Part shown: in pieces, positions 52,027-63,845 of the stretch
How positions within the stretch are numbered: the first letter of the stretch is position 1
Layout of the letters: every line of letters starts with the position of its first letter
Notes under the pieces: generated by a model
What the model was told of the DNA's origin: nothing
Database searches by the model: none
The model's input: the letters and a program-made list of their open reading frames with translations, nothing else
Program-made: the position numbers and the translations under genes
Source of the DNA: Sipunculus nudus
Taxonomy: Eukaryota; Annelida; Sipuncula; Golfingiida; Sipunculidae
DNA length: 64,000 nucleotides
Assembly: GCA_026874595.1 (NCBI GenBank)
Contig: CM049315.1
Coordinates: forward strand, 36,782,164 to 36,846,163
Direction: 5' to 3'

Positions 52027-53058
52027 CATTTTGACAACGCCTCATGACCTACAAGTACGCTGCCACTAGACATAAATTAGACCAATCGGTAGCTCTTTAG
52101 TATACCTTTCTCACCACCTACCATGAGCGAAAAAAAATCCGTTTTAACTATCTCTTTAAATCCGAAAGCATCTTTGCTGTAATTCTGACCCCATGAATAC
52201 TATCGTGGCTCGCACGGATAACTGAACGTCAGCAATATTGTACGCGGTACAGGAAATGACTCGTTACCATAGAGACGGAGTTTCAATGTAGGTTGCGAGT
52301 TCACATGTATTCTTTTATGTAAATAGCCTAATCTTAAGATTATGGGCTATTTATAAATGTAACATGATGACCAGCCCTACTGAGTCTTGTTGTACTCACG
52401 GCTAAAGCTTAACCGTGCAGTCGCTTTCCCGCCGTGAAAAGAATTTGTTCTGTTTCTCTTTCAAAATCAAGCTGATCATAAAGTTGTGCAAAATTAGTAA
52501 TTATAATCTATCTTTCCTGTTTGATAACCACACATATTGTAAGAGTTGTGCCGAATTTTCGGATTGGCTTGCTTTGCAAAAAATATGGCGGCCAGAAACA
52601 CAAACCTCCATTCTGAATGTGCTAATAACGGTGAACGACACATACATTAAACATAACTGTGTTCGTAATATAGTCCAGCTAAAAAGTTTCTCGTTCTGTA
52701 TGCGCACTCCATGCTGGGAGGGTAAAAAAGCAGTATTAAAATGCGATGCTTATATCAACTGCTGCGAGAAATATGAGATAACAGGCATCTGATGCGTTTT
52801 TTCTTCTTCAGAAACAAGGGTTTAATCTCGTAATCGACATGGGCACAGTGTTCTGACTTTTTCCCTAATTTCTACAACGTTTTTCAATATAGGTAAATAA
52901 GAAACACACTTTACATAGAACTTGCTAAACGTTATTATTGCCTCAAGCTGTTTCTTTTTCTACCGGCTTTATTTACCTGAATCGCTCCCCAAAATAGGCT
53001 GACTGAAACTGTCCTTCAATCTCGCAGTCTTAGCCAAATCTAACGGTATGTATACTTT
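52027..53058 (+). repeat. ~1-kb direct repeat, copy 2
   Basis: The partner of 48213-49256, 3.8 kb downstream. It lies inside intron 1 of pseudogene C, while copy 1 lies just upstream of C exon 1. Confidence 0.85.
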
Positions 53059-53079
53059 GTCATGACACGCGTGAACTTC

Positions 53080-53278
53080 GACCAAGGAGGCGGGGCATGT
53101 GGGACAAATCAGTTATAGTCCAATGAAATGTAAAGCAAGCCATGAGATTTGCTCGGCTTGTGTCAATCATGGCCGGCTCGCCTGCCATGTGACACATGCC
53201 TCGCAGACCTCACGGCTTGCATAACATTTCATTGGGCTATAACCAATACTTATCCCACATGCGGCGTATTTTCCTTTG
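53080..53278. mobile_element. Foldback MITE with long inverted arms
   Basis: AGGCGGGGCATGTGGGA...CCAATGAAATGT on the left is answered by ACATTTCATTGG...TCCCACATGCGG on the right. The imperfect arms are about 95 bp and include AAGCAAGCC/GGCTTGC and ATCATGGC/GCCATGTG. It is non-coding. Confidence 0.75.
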
Positions 53279-53399
53279 TTCTATCTGTACGTTCAAATCT
53301 GCTTGCATCACAGGGTCATGAAAAGTGACCATGCAAGTGTAGCTGCATGGTGACTTTCCAAATATGGCAAAGAACTTGTGCGTAGCCAAAAAAAATGAC

Positions 53400-53755
53400 A
53401 CGCATGAACTTCGACCAAGGAGGCGGGGCATGTGGGACAAATCAGTTATAGCCCAATGAAATGTAAAGCAAAAAAAAATCTTTCTGGCTTTTGCTACTGG
53501 CATGGATATCATAATGACATATACCAATGAGGCTATTGTAGAAATGGCTGTTCACCTGTGTAGACCAGGCATCTAATTCATGAAGGTCTTATTTTTGCTA
53601 TAATTTTCTATTTGTGAACATTGTAAATTGAAAACCCATATGTCATATCAAACAACATTAAAAAAGCCAAGAGATTTGCTCGGCTTGTGTCAATCATGGC
53701 AGGCTCGCCTAAACGGCTCGCCTGTCATGTGACACAAGCCTCGCAAACCTCATAC
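53400..53755. mobile_element. Second foldback MITE copy, split by an insertion
   Basis: The first half (TGAACTTCGACCAAGGAGGC to TGTAAAGCA, to about 53471) and the later part (AGCCAAGAGATTTGCTCGGC from about 53666) are those of the 53080 copy. They are interrupted by about 195 bp of unrelated A-flanked sequence. Confidence 0.7.
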
Positions 53756-53940
53756 CATGAGACATCTTTGCTTTCTTTCTTACCACCAAATGACCCAGAA
53801 TTTAGTAATGCGCAAAACTGATCATACCAACTGGATCCTCTCCCCAATTGGTTGGTAAAAAGTCGCTGGAAACAGTTGTGCCATGTATCACATAACTGAA
53901 TAGAAAATCCTTTGCCAATAGTGATGTACAACCACTAGAG

Positions 53941-54600
53941 ATGGCTATTCTACAGAAACCGCGAGTGCGAGTTCAAAACTATATTTTACAAGCTGTTGAT
54001 AAGCGACAGGCTACCATTCTGGTGTTCATTGATTTGTCAGCAGCTTTCCATACAATCGATCACCAGACTCTTGTATCGAGGCTGTCTGAACTGCTAGGAA
54101 TTATAGGATTAGCTTTGGATTGGTTTACTCATATCTAATCTGCGGACATAATCAGTTGTAATTGGGGATAGTGCATCTTGTTGATGAAATACGACGTACC
54201 CGTTCTGTGTTGGGACCAGTTTTTATTTACCATTTACACAATCCCGTCAGGAAGGATTTTGAGAAAATACAGCTTGAAAGTTGCTCTTTATACAGATTAT
54301 ACTCAGCTGTATCCATCCTTTCCACCTGCTTACTTAGACCTTAAGCCCAAACGTGCTCATACCTCCCCTTTTCTTGAAGAGCTTCATTGGTTACCAGTTG
54401 TATGCCGCAAAATCTCGTTACTTACGGACAAGGCCCTCCATGGGATGGCCCCGACCTACTTAACTAAACTATTCCAGCTGTACTAGGCTCTTCATACACG
54501 GATAAGTACATATCTTCTTTTGCATGAACCTAGAGCTAAACTCTCACGATATTTAGGCAGAGCTATCAGCTGCTGTTCTCAAGCTTTGTAGTATAAATTA
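53941..54600 (+). mobile_element. Decayed non-LTR retrotransposon reverse transcriptase
   Basis: ATILVFIDLSAAFHTIDHQ (54012-54068) is RT block A. After frame changes come VLCWDQFLFTIY, then ALYTDYTQLYPSF (54283 on), where the catalytic YADD has become YTDY. The sequence ELHWLPVVCRKISLL follows, as in CR1/Jockey-like elements. It is a broken fragment with no 5' part. Confidence 0.75.
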
Positions 54601-56456
54601 CCAGAGCATTTTAAAATATTACTAACTTTTTATGCAAGTAATTGTGATATTTTATAATCCTCTTGTGAGATTTCAGGTCTTTATATTTCTCTTTGTAGTT
54701 ATATTTTTAATTATAGTAATAATGTTAGAATATATGAGATTACGTTTTATGTTGAGCTGTATGTATGTTCATAACCATAGCATGTATAAAGGAATGTTTA
54801 TCCATGTTTGTATGTTGTGTTAGGCGTTGTGAGCGGATTATTTAAATTCTGGATACATGGCATTATAAAAATAACTTATCATTATTATTATCATTATTAT
54901 TTTTTTTATTATTTTTCCTCTCAGTACCCATTTTACGTTTGGCCTCATTTGTTTTGACTCGTGTAATTATTGTGCAACATGAAAACAACCAACAAACTTG
55001 TTTATTTTGAAGAACAAAGTTCTGTTAACTCCTATGAGAAAAAGTACGGTTACATGTGAGGTTACATGTGCATCAGGAGCTATATGTCATTAAAAAAAGT
55101 AAAAGGCATGTGTAAAGTAACATAAAATACTTATGGTAGGCTCAAATTTTTATTTTAAATTTCTTTTAATGACTCGATTTAATTGGACTCAAAGAAGGTG
55201 GACTTGGACTCGAGACTCAAGGAATCGGACTTGTACTTGAGTAGCCCTGAAACACCTGAAAGCCAGAATTATACTATTTCATACAGGAACGTTTCAACAT
55301 TTAATCCACAGAGAATCATATAGGGTATGAGGACTTTAGACATGTATTTTCCACAATGTTAAACATTATGTAAATTTGAGATAATTGGGCAGGCATAACC
55401 CTCCTATGCTTTTGAAAATTCTGCTACTTCGCCATGGCTGCTGTGATAGCCTTGCTGAGGATTCACTAATTTACCTTTGGTACTTTTGAACATTTGTATA
55501 AATGATTTATGACAAGGATTCCCTTCTTTGTTGGTGCTGAACCCACATTTATGTCTTCTACATAAGCTGATAAATGATCATCCAATCAGGAGTAATAAAA
55601 GACATCAGGCGTATTTTAAAGCATGCTTGATATATTTATATGTTTATTCTCAACCATTTGAAGTATCTCAAAAGTTTTTTTAACAAGCTTCTAGCTTTAA
55701 TACAGTTTTGTAACACTGTGTCAAACAAACGTTTAACACGAAAAAAAATAGTAAATCATGGTTGCGTCACAATATACTACATGTATTTTAGTCACAGTAA
55801 GTACCAATAATGCTTATCTATATAAATACGAATATCCTGCTACCCTAAGCAATAGTAAAATGTAAACAAGGCTTCACTTAACGAGCTTTTAATATCAAGT
55901 GACCCCTCGACGCAATTCTTATATAAAAGGAGTGTCCTGCTATTTCAATACATGTGTATATATAGAGAGGACTGGGGCAAACAAAGCCAGTCACTTTTTT
56001 TACATTTTGTTTTACTAATACTCCTCTAACAGTAAAATAGTGTATTTGTAAACTGACAAAGCCAGTTAGGCTCTGTTTTGAATTCGGCTGCACCACACAT
56101 GGCATCGTTAAGTTGTGTTTACTTTGCTTGCGGAAAAAAAGGTTTTCTCATTCCGCATTTAAAGATCAGCCCGTTGACCTGACGTTTGGCATTTTTGAGC
56201 GCCTTTATAAAGGGGAAAATGTTTTCATCTACGTTTGTCAGTTTCTCAAATAAGGATCACTCTGTGGCCTTCATAATTGCTCACCATTCACTGTTGAAAC
56301 TAGCAAAATATATGGGTTTTTTTCCAGAGCAACCTCTTAGTCCCTCTCTGTATCATAGGTGGATGAGGCCAACACTAAAAGCGTTGGTTTGTAAAATGGA
56401 ATTAATATATCGGTCACTGCAATAACAATTCAAATTATAGTCTCATTTCTTGTGTG

Positions 56457-56465
56457 TATATATAT

Positions 56466-56499
<34 letters not shown>
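56457..56499. repeat. (TA)n microsatellite
   Basis: TA run with a small TACACATA head, in intron 1 of pseudogene C. Confidence 0.9.
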
Positions 56500-56502
<3 letters not shown>

Positions 56503-57666
56503 TCACGTATACTGTGTATACTTAAGATAAAATGGTATCTGCACATATACGTTCTGCTTACTCCTCTAATAAACTTGCACCGGTCATGTTCGGTGTGCAG
56601 AACATATATTAGTACATAGTAAGCACACCTCCTGCATGGTGGCTGTACCACGCAATTTCACAAAGCAAGATCACAGTCAAAACGCTGGTATGATTCAAAA
56701 CCAGCGTTTCTTATGTGTTTCTTCTTTCACGTCTTCTCCTTGTTGTGGAACTGTTTTGACAAGATCACATCCCTGGTCTTGTAATATAATAAACAGATAC
56801 ACGTTTAGTTTGTGTACTCTAACATAGAAGCATATCAAAGTATAAAAACGGGGAATGGAAATGATTTTGGTTTTTTTTTTCAGATTTCAGATTACCTCCC
56901 TCTTCAAATTGAGAGGGGATATATAAAATTAGTTTTAGTTTACCCCCACCCCTAACCCAACAGGTATCTTGAAATCGATTTCAGATTACCCCGTATGATT
57001 TTTAGATAAATTGTTTCAAGGCCGAATTTACAATATGTTAATTTACATTCATTAAGTGTACAAGTCAATAAAAATAAACTTTACAATATTGTTAACATTA
57101 TGCGACAACTTCATGAAAACTTAATTTTTCATGGACTTATTCTACCTTTTAAATCTTGTGTCTTTCTTGGGGTCTATTGAAATAATATATCATAAGTTAA
57201 AAGCATTGAAATTTACCATTGATTTAAATTAGCAAGATAGTAATCTAAACAGTGTGGGCCCGTGAGGGTACCCAAAAATAATGTTCATATTACCCCCGGG
57301 AGTAACCTGAAATTAGGTTCAAATTACCCCTGGTTAAACTTGAAGTCTTTACTTTGGGATAGTTTTTGTTCGCTTTGAAACTTGTCCATTAAGTCAAAAT
57401 GAACTGGTAGCCTGAGATAATAAACATTTCATATTCATATGTGCCGTTGAAGAACACGAGGAACAGCCATGGCAGATTTTTTTATAGCTAGGTGTGCTTT
57501 ACTGAATTGGAAAGTTTGATGGAAATATTCATATGAGACAAATAAATCCATAATAACTGAAAAGTAAATGTTCCAACAATTACTATTGAAAAGCAATCCA
57601 TTACAAATACAATTACTTTCTAGGTTTAGAAAATGTAATCGATTACAATTACAGTTACTCGAAAGA

Positions 57667-57885
57667 GGGGAGCATACAACCCATGCAGCCATGAAGGACG
57701 CTACAGGGTTATTTATTTGCCTGCATTCCATGTATTAGGAGTACCCATTCACCCGTTTGTGGAGAGCACGCATCTTTGTGGTTAAGATTTTGGCCAGGAG
57801 TCTGAGCGCAGAAGGCAGTCTGATCGGGACTCGAACTTACAACCGTGCGCTCCTAAGTCTATCGCCCTAACCAGTGGAGAGTTCG
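57667..57885 (-). mobile_element. tRNA-derived SINE-like element (family 2)
   Basis: On the minus strand GTTAGGGCGATAGACT and AAGTTCGAGTCCCG resemble tRNA A and B boxes. The tail shares GTACCCATTCAC and GAGCATACAACC with the 44079 copy. Confidence 0.6.
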
Positions 57886-58166
57886 GCTAACACCGAAGGA
57901 AGAATGCATAAAAGTTTAAAGGTTATATGTATCACCATTATGTGTTCTTGTAATTCAAATGACCGATTACCATGATTGTGACACATGACGATTTTTTGTC
58001 TTAGTGAGGAACACAGGCGCTCATTGACGTTAGGAGTCAGGGTATCTGTTGCCCGTGTCGGTCAAAGATGAAGAAAATCAAAGGACAGTTGGTTTAATAT
58101 CCTGGCAAATGTAGGCTGTGACTACACCTTTACTTATTGAATAAGCTGGTTTTCTTTTATTAACAG

Positions 58167-58259
58167 CTGGACGAGTCATTATACCCGCGTGCTAAGATAC
58201 CGTACAAGGTCGTGGGTGCAAGTGTTCCACAGGAGTTGTGGATGGCTTGGCTTGCGAAG
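58167..58259 (+). pseudogene. Gene C exon 2: EMI-like segment
   Basis: A 93-nt segment with acceptor TTATTAACAG and donor GTATGT, in the same phases as gene A exon 2. It reads WTSHYTRVLRYRT, then VFHRSCGWLGLR. It is open throughout but six codons shorter than gene A and lacks part of the Cys cluster. Confidence 0.68.
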
Positions 58260-58384
58260 GTATGTAAATATCAGATATTATCATAGCAAAATTAACAGCA
58301 ACGTTTAATTAAAACAACGTTTTAAGTTTAGACAAAAATAATACACGGTCTCAAGTGAATATTAGACTAATCAAACAACAACAC

Positions 58385-58562
58385 ATTACTTCAGACCTGC
58401 CAATATACACGGGTGTGTGTGATTAAAAACCTGACAGAATCAGACCACATTATTTAAGGCCTACCAAAAAACACGGGTCTATGTGATTATTAGCCTGACA
58501 AAACAACACCATATTACTTAAGGCCTGCCAATATACACGGGTCTATATGATTATATACCAGA
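58385..58562 (+). repeat. ~60-bp tandem repeat, three units
   Basis: Units share CATTACTT, GGCCTGCCAATATACACGGG, TGTGATTAT and CCTGAC. It lies just downstream of pseudogene C exon 2. Confidence 0.8.
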
Positions 58563-59249
58563 CCACTATTTTATCTTTTTAGTAATTCGAGCACACACAT
58601 TAGAGGGTGTTAGAAGGATTTGTAAATTCGTGCGCTAAGATTAGTAATTAGATTAATAATTCGCGTTCACGAATTTATAAGTATTGTTCACAATCCAATT
58701 ATTCGTTCACACTTATCGGCAGAATTTTTTTATTAATTTGATTGTTTTTGGATTAGTAATTCATTAAAGAATGTTTGTTCCATGTCGTCTCCAAGACTCC
58801 GTACTTCGTCGATATTTCCTCAAATTTTCTCAATCTTTCATATTTAATCGTTCCACTCTATGTAAGATCTCATTTTCATTATCTTTTACTTGTGCAAGTT
58901 TTGGTTTTCTAATACGTTTTCATTATCTTTACAAAAAAATATTTAAAATATCGTGTTTAATTCAATGAACTGAATGATATGTTTAATTGCATTAAATTGA
59001 AAAACACTGTATTTGATATTGAGCGTCATCTTATTGCATTATTTCATTGTTTAATATAAAGTATTATTTTAGTGTATTATTTGTCGAAAGTGCACTATTT
59101 TATTTTCTATATTCGCAATTCGTAACATTTTCCATGAACATATCTATACCAGTTGTACTGTATAACTCATGCGGATACGCGTTGTTTCTTAAATTGAACA
59201 CTAGATGGCTTTATATAACTATAAATATCCGATAAATACGAGGTGGTTC

Positions 59250-60190
59250 TGCTCATTAGGGCCCCGCTTGAAAAGTAATCGACCTGTTCGTCTGTCTGTC
59301 TGTCCGTCCGTCCGTCTAGCTGTCCGTCTGTCTGTCCGTCCGTCCGTTTACAAATTCTTTTCCGGATGATAACTCCAGTTAGGATTGACGGATTGAGTTC
59401 AAACCTGAAATATGTATTAACCATCAGTTATGAAAGATCCCTTTCGATTTTGGGGTCCGGAGGTCAAAGGTCAAAAAAGTTATTCAAAGTTTGGAATTAA
59501 ATTTTAGGTCCCTCTTTCAGCAGGGCAGAAATCATAATTGTAACCATAATTGTTTGTTCCACCTTAACAGTAGGACAGGTCCTCAACAGCAACGAGGCAT
59601 GATATATGGTCATAGTCAGCCATTTTTCTGTTAGTTATGCGGTAAAAACCATTACTGAAAACCTAGTAAGGTTGCGCTCTATTGGCAAATATGCATGCAA
59701 AAGGACACACATTGTTAACACAATAACTCGTAAAAAGTATTTCATATAAGGTCCCCAGACTCACGGCAGTGATGGACCTTTTGATGGGCTATATCATGTT
59801 TGAAGATGGGTGACCTTGATAGATTTTCAAGGTCACAGAGGTGATAATGCTAAAATGATGTTAACCAAATAGCTCGCATTACTAACACTCACTGAACTTG
59901 CACCAGTAATGTTTGTTATGAAGGGCTAGGTCAAGTTCGAAGATGGATGACCTTGACAGAGGCGATAATTCTCAAATGATGTTAATGCAATAACTCGTAA
60001 ACAATTTGATGAACAATCAAATTCGTTTCTGCATAATAACTCCCCTAACATATGATGGATAGGATTCAAACATATTATGTATCGACCATGGCCTAAGGGA
60101 GAAGCTTATTGATATTAGGGTCAGAAGGAAATAAAAAGTAATACACAATTTGGTGTTCAGTTGCTGGTGTCTCCTTCAGCAGTCCAGAAA
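59250..60190 (+). repeat. Dispersed repeat with (GTCC/GTCT)n head
   Basis: A GTCTGTCTGTCCGTCC-type run at 59287-59348 is followed by GATAACTCC, GATTGAGTTCAAACC and AGGTCAAAGGTCA, a design seen in many invertebrate interspersed repeats. No coding sequence seen. Confidence 0.55.
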
Positions 60191-61092
60191 TGGATGAATC
60201 TTTTTCGAGTCACTCGTGTACAGCGGCATTATATTTTCACAGCATATTTTGTACAGACAATTTGAAGATTCCCCAGAAAAGGATACGCTGGCCCAACGCC
60301 CCACAGTGACTCTCATTCAGACCATGTTTGGACAAATCCATCTCCACTTCCAACATCTCAAGGAATTTGGACCTATAATAGTGACCATTAACAAATTAAC
60401 ATTGATACTCATATGTAGCCATTCTACACAACACAGCGCATCTGTAGACCCAAGCCCAAGAAAAGCTGAATCTCAGTTCAAGAGAATGACCATTTTATCA
60501 CTAATAACCAGTAGCTGACTCTCTCTAATACTACAAGGTTCACGTACAGACTCAAGCCTCACATATAATAAGGCCAATTCAACATACAAATACTGAAAAA
60601 AATACTTGACACAGCCTATCCAAGACTTCAACCAAGAATAATTGGCACAGGTTATACACAAATACATAAACAAAAAATGCATGCAGTTCTTTTAATTCAT
60701 TATTTTGATAGATTTGAACATTTTCACTTAACCATATCTTTTCTTCCAGTTTATACATGTCAGCTGTTCTTTACAGAATCTTTAATTTTCAAATATCACT
60801 CTATCAGCCCATGCTACCAAAGTACACCAAATTCACAGTACTTCAATTTATAATGACTGCATCTTTTGCGGGGCCTTTCCTGACCTGTCAGTTTTCTAGT
60901 TTGATCTGTAAATATAAGCTCCTTAAAGTACACCGTGACTCTAACGCAGAAAGACAATTCAGACTCCGACAGCATCTAATTCCTACTCTTTCATGATTAC
61001 CCTTTCTAGTTCATAATAAAATTAAATCAATAAAACAGTTTAAAAAAATTGTCTGATAAAATCTAAAATTCCGAGGATATTTCTCATTCCAG

Positions 61093-61183
61093 GTGTGGTT
61101 ATATTACCGTACAGTGTAATACATAGAGACGTAATACGTACGGGTTTGCGCCACAGGATGGCGAGGATGTTACTGCCACCTTC
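61093..61183 (+). pseudogene. Gene C exon 3: EMI-like segment with stops
   Basis: A 91-nt segment (gene A: 89 nt) with acceptor CATTCCAG and donor GTAAGA. In the frame that matches gene A it reads YYRTV, stop, YIET, stop, then YVRVCATGWRGCYCHL. The last part clearly matches VRICRDGWTGCYCHI, so two stops and a length shift break it. Confidence 0.75.
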
Positions 61184-61794
61184 GTAAGAACTAATTTTTT
61201 ATATCAACCAGGAAACATGACGAAGGTGCTTAAATCAACTGAGCACTGTTAGAAGCACAACATGGCGAGAAAATTATTTGTTTTATGGTTGTACGCAAGG
61301 GACACATTCTGGTCACAAAATGCACCTTCACAGCAGTTCGTGATATATAAGGAAAGTACATCCAACATTTAAAATAAGAATCTATTCCTATTGTCCTTTA
61401 GTACTTAGTCGAGCATCTGCACCGTGGCCACGCAATGGAAATCCACGCTTTTGGTCTTGAACTGTCGGGAATAACACTAATTGTACCCCGGGTGGGGATT
61501 TCCCCTTTTAAGAATCAAAATGAAGAAAACAATACAAATAAATTAATTAATAAAAATGTTAACCATATACCTGCACGGTAGTTCGAAGTACGCATTACAT
61601 TCATCCTTTCAAGTAAGAACTCAATCCATTTGTACTTACGTACAGGAATAACTCACGCAAGCCCATGGCACAAATGCCCACATTTCCCAGCAAAGCCCAA
61701 GGTCACTCTCGAGTTACTGCTGAAGCTTTCCTCTTATAAAACGAATAGCAGTTGTCTGTAATAAGTATTACTCGATAATAATATGATTGTACAG

Positions 61795-61850
61795 GGGCGG
61801 ATCCAGGTAGAAGGGGGATAATCCAACCCAGGAGACTGGAATTATACAAT
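61795..61850 (+). repeat. AGGGGCGGATCCAGG-type element end
   Basis: TACAGGGGCGGATCCAGG followed by G/A-rich text is the end of a short dispersed element. Similar ends in the opposite orientation are at 15880 and 19870. Confidence 0.5.
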
Positions 61851-62075
61851 CATATAGGTCTTGTCGACCGCGTGAGTGTATTCAGACGGGTTAGATTATG
61901 TAATCATCACATACAAAACTAGGTGTTAAATAAAATATTGAAGTAGTTTGTCAAAACGTTATGGAGGATAACATTTATGTCCACTCTTTAGAAATACTCC
62001 TATTCTTAATGTTATTTTGGATGTTTTAGTGTAACCATATCAATAATTAAACATACTGACACTGTGTATTTACAG

Positions 62076-62182
62076 CGATAAGCACACAGAGATGCGCCCC
62101 AGGACAAGGGATATGTCACGGTGTCCAACCGAACACTGTAGATGTACCAGTGTTTCTTTCACAGGGACGACCTGCCGAGACG
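62076..62182 (+). pseudogene. Gene C exon 4: EGF-like module, frameshifted
   Basis: A 107-nt segment (gene A: 102 nt) with acceptor TATTTACAG and donor GTTTGT. It reads ISTQRCAPGQGICHGVQPNT, then after a shift CRCTSVSFTGTTCRD. The first EGF cysteine is Ser, and a one-base change near 62131 breaks the frame. Confidence 0.72.
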
Positions 62183-62419
62183 GTTTGTGTTGTTATATAC
62201 TGAGTTTAAGTATTACTTTTTTGGAATAAGAGATCAGAGATCTTTTATAAAAAAAACTTGCGGATTTTTTTCATTGTTCAGGTTTCGGGTAAACCATCAA
62301 GTTTTCGGTTCCAAGTTTTGAATTTTTGAAGTTTTGAAACAACCATTATTAATAAAAATTGTAAATTCTGTTGTAAAGGTCTGTTAATACGGAAGAGACT
62401 GTTACCCTGGACAATGTAT

Positions 62420-62479
62420 ATAGTTAAATGGAGGAAGCCGGTCTGAATGTCGGATACAGTGGCACTAACTGCCAGGCAT
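62420..62479 (+). pseudogene. Gene C exon 5: remnant of EGF-like module 2
   Basis: Only the 3' part is recognisable: GYSGTNCQA followed by a GTAAGT donor in phase 1, matching GYSGQNCGQ of gene A exon 5. The 5' half and its acceptor are gone. Confidence 0.55.
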
Positions 62480-63296
62480 GTAAGTTTAACCCGGGGGGGG
62501 GGGGTTCCTGAATGGCCAGGATTTGGACTTTGAGCTGAATGTTTCCGACTCAATCACCACCACGAACAGACATATATGTCTGCAATATAAAACCAACTTC
62601 AATTATATCCAAAAAGGTTCAATATGAATTACCTCATCATAAGGTTCTTCTTTCTTATTTCTACAGTTACATCTTCAAACCAAGTTCTTTAACCAAAACC
62701 CATATTCCATTCGAATAATTAATTCTTGAAAAGTCTTAGGTCCTGATAAACATTTAGTTAGTGGCTTCATTTTTTGTTTTACTCAGGGCGCAAAAGAAAT
62801 GAAATTAACCGCTTCAGTGTAGAAACATGCACCAGATAGACTTAAGCACAATGCAATATATTAGGCTGGAGATCTGATTGTCAGAACTTTTATTCGAGTT
62901 TCTGACTCATCAACGTAAATAAACTTTAATTGTTGTATTATTTTGAATACTGCACAGCAAATAAAATTTAAATACATATTTTAACATGTTACCGGGGCCT
63001 CGGTTCTCTTCGCTGGATATCCGGGTATATTTCCGGTTGTGGCTGAATATAAGCGGCAGTCAGTCAAAGGTCAGTGGTTTTCCCAGGTCCTCCGGTTTCG
63101 TCAACATTTAGAGACTCCCCATGCATATGCAACCATCTGTACAACGGAGAGTACTTTGCATTAGTTATTATAACTCTTTGTACACCTCATGTAAACAAGT
63201 AAAATTTTAAAACGGAACCTCTCGGTTATGGTAGATAATTATGTAAAGGTTGACATGACTTGATTAAAACTATATATCTATAACTATCTTCCCAAG

Positions 63297-63608
63297 TGGA
63301 CACAGGACCTAACATCACATTATGGCAGGCTCTACGCTCTTTACACTGCGCTTTACATATAGGCCTACTACGTAGCTTCTTTAGAAGCGCAAGATTTCCG
63401 CTGCCTCGGGTGCGTAGTCAGGCTCCTCTTCCCACAACAAAGTCGTGGCGTAGCTCAACGTCCCGTGCAACGAGAGTGAGACTCACGTGGTCAGCGCACT
63501 ATGTCTCAGAGGTCAAGGTCACTGACCTGCCCAGAAAAGCTAATTTCGTCATTGACTACAAAGCTGCAATCTCTTCAGCAAGTTCCAGCCTCAACTTACA
63601 TGACCTAA
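63297..63608 (+). pseudogene. Gene C exon 6: ectodomain segment with stop and deletion
   Basis: It starts DTGPNIT and ends AAISSASSSLNLHDL at a GTATGT donor, matching gene A exon 6. In the middle one frame reads HNKVVA, stop, LNVPCN (gene A: QNKLVAELTVPCN). The frame then changes to WSAHYVSEV, with about 20 codons missing. The ORF spanning it is only apparently open. Confidence 0.78.
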
Positions 63609-63639
63609 GTATGTTTATGTATGGTTTCATTGTGAAGTA

Positions 63640-63845
63640 CTAAGAATCGCTATAACTAAGAGAGTCGCTATAACGACCATCCTGGTAACATGACCATCTC
63701 GCTATGATAAACATCCTGGTAACATGACCATCTCTCTATGACGGCCATCCTGGTAACACAACCGTTTCTCTATGACGACCATCATGGTAACATGACCATC
63801 CTGCTATTACGACCAATAGTATCCTGGTAACATGACCATCCCACT
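63640..63845 (+). repeat. 17/34-bp minisatellite in pseudogene C
   Basis: CATCCTGGTAACATGACCAT recurs about every 34 bp, in two half-units of about 17 bp. It begins about 30 bp after the C exon 6 donor. Confidence 0.85.

Larger units (their letters stand above)
49660..63608 (+). pseudogene. Gene C: inverted pseudogene copy of receptor-kinase exons 1-6
   Basis: Six plus-strand segments match gene A exons 1 to 6 in order, with the same splice positions and phases: 49660, 58167, 61093, 62076, about 62420 and 63297. Together they carry a stop in the signal peptide, stops and shifts in exons 3 and 4, loss of the first half of exon 5, and a stop plus internal loss in exon 6. The copy would continue past the window edge. 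It is divergent from relic B and opposite in orientation to gene A. Confidence 0.82.

Noticed and set aside
60216-60996. ORFs of 79-100 residues near the pseudogene C exons
   Set aside because: No domain, no homology to gene A, and no splice sites in the right phase.
63296-63643. A 115-residue intact plus-strand protein
   Set aside because: Comparison with gene A exon 6 shows that the open frame is a patchwork: the matching frame has a stop and then shifts, so it is a pseudogene exon.
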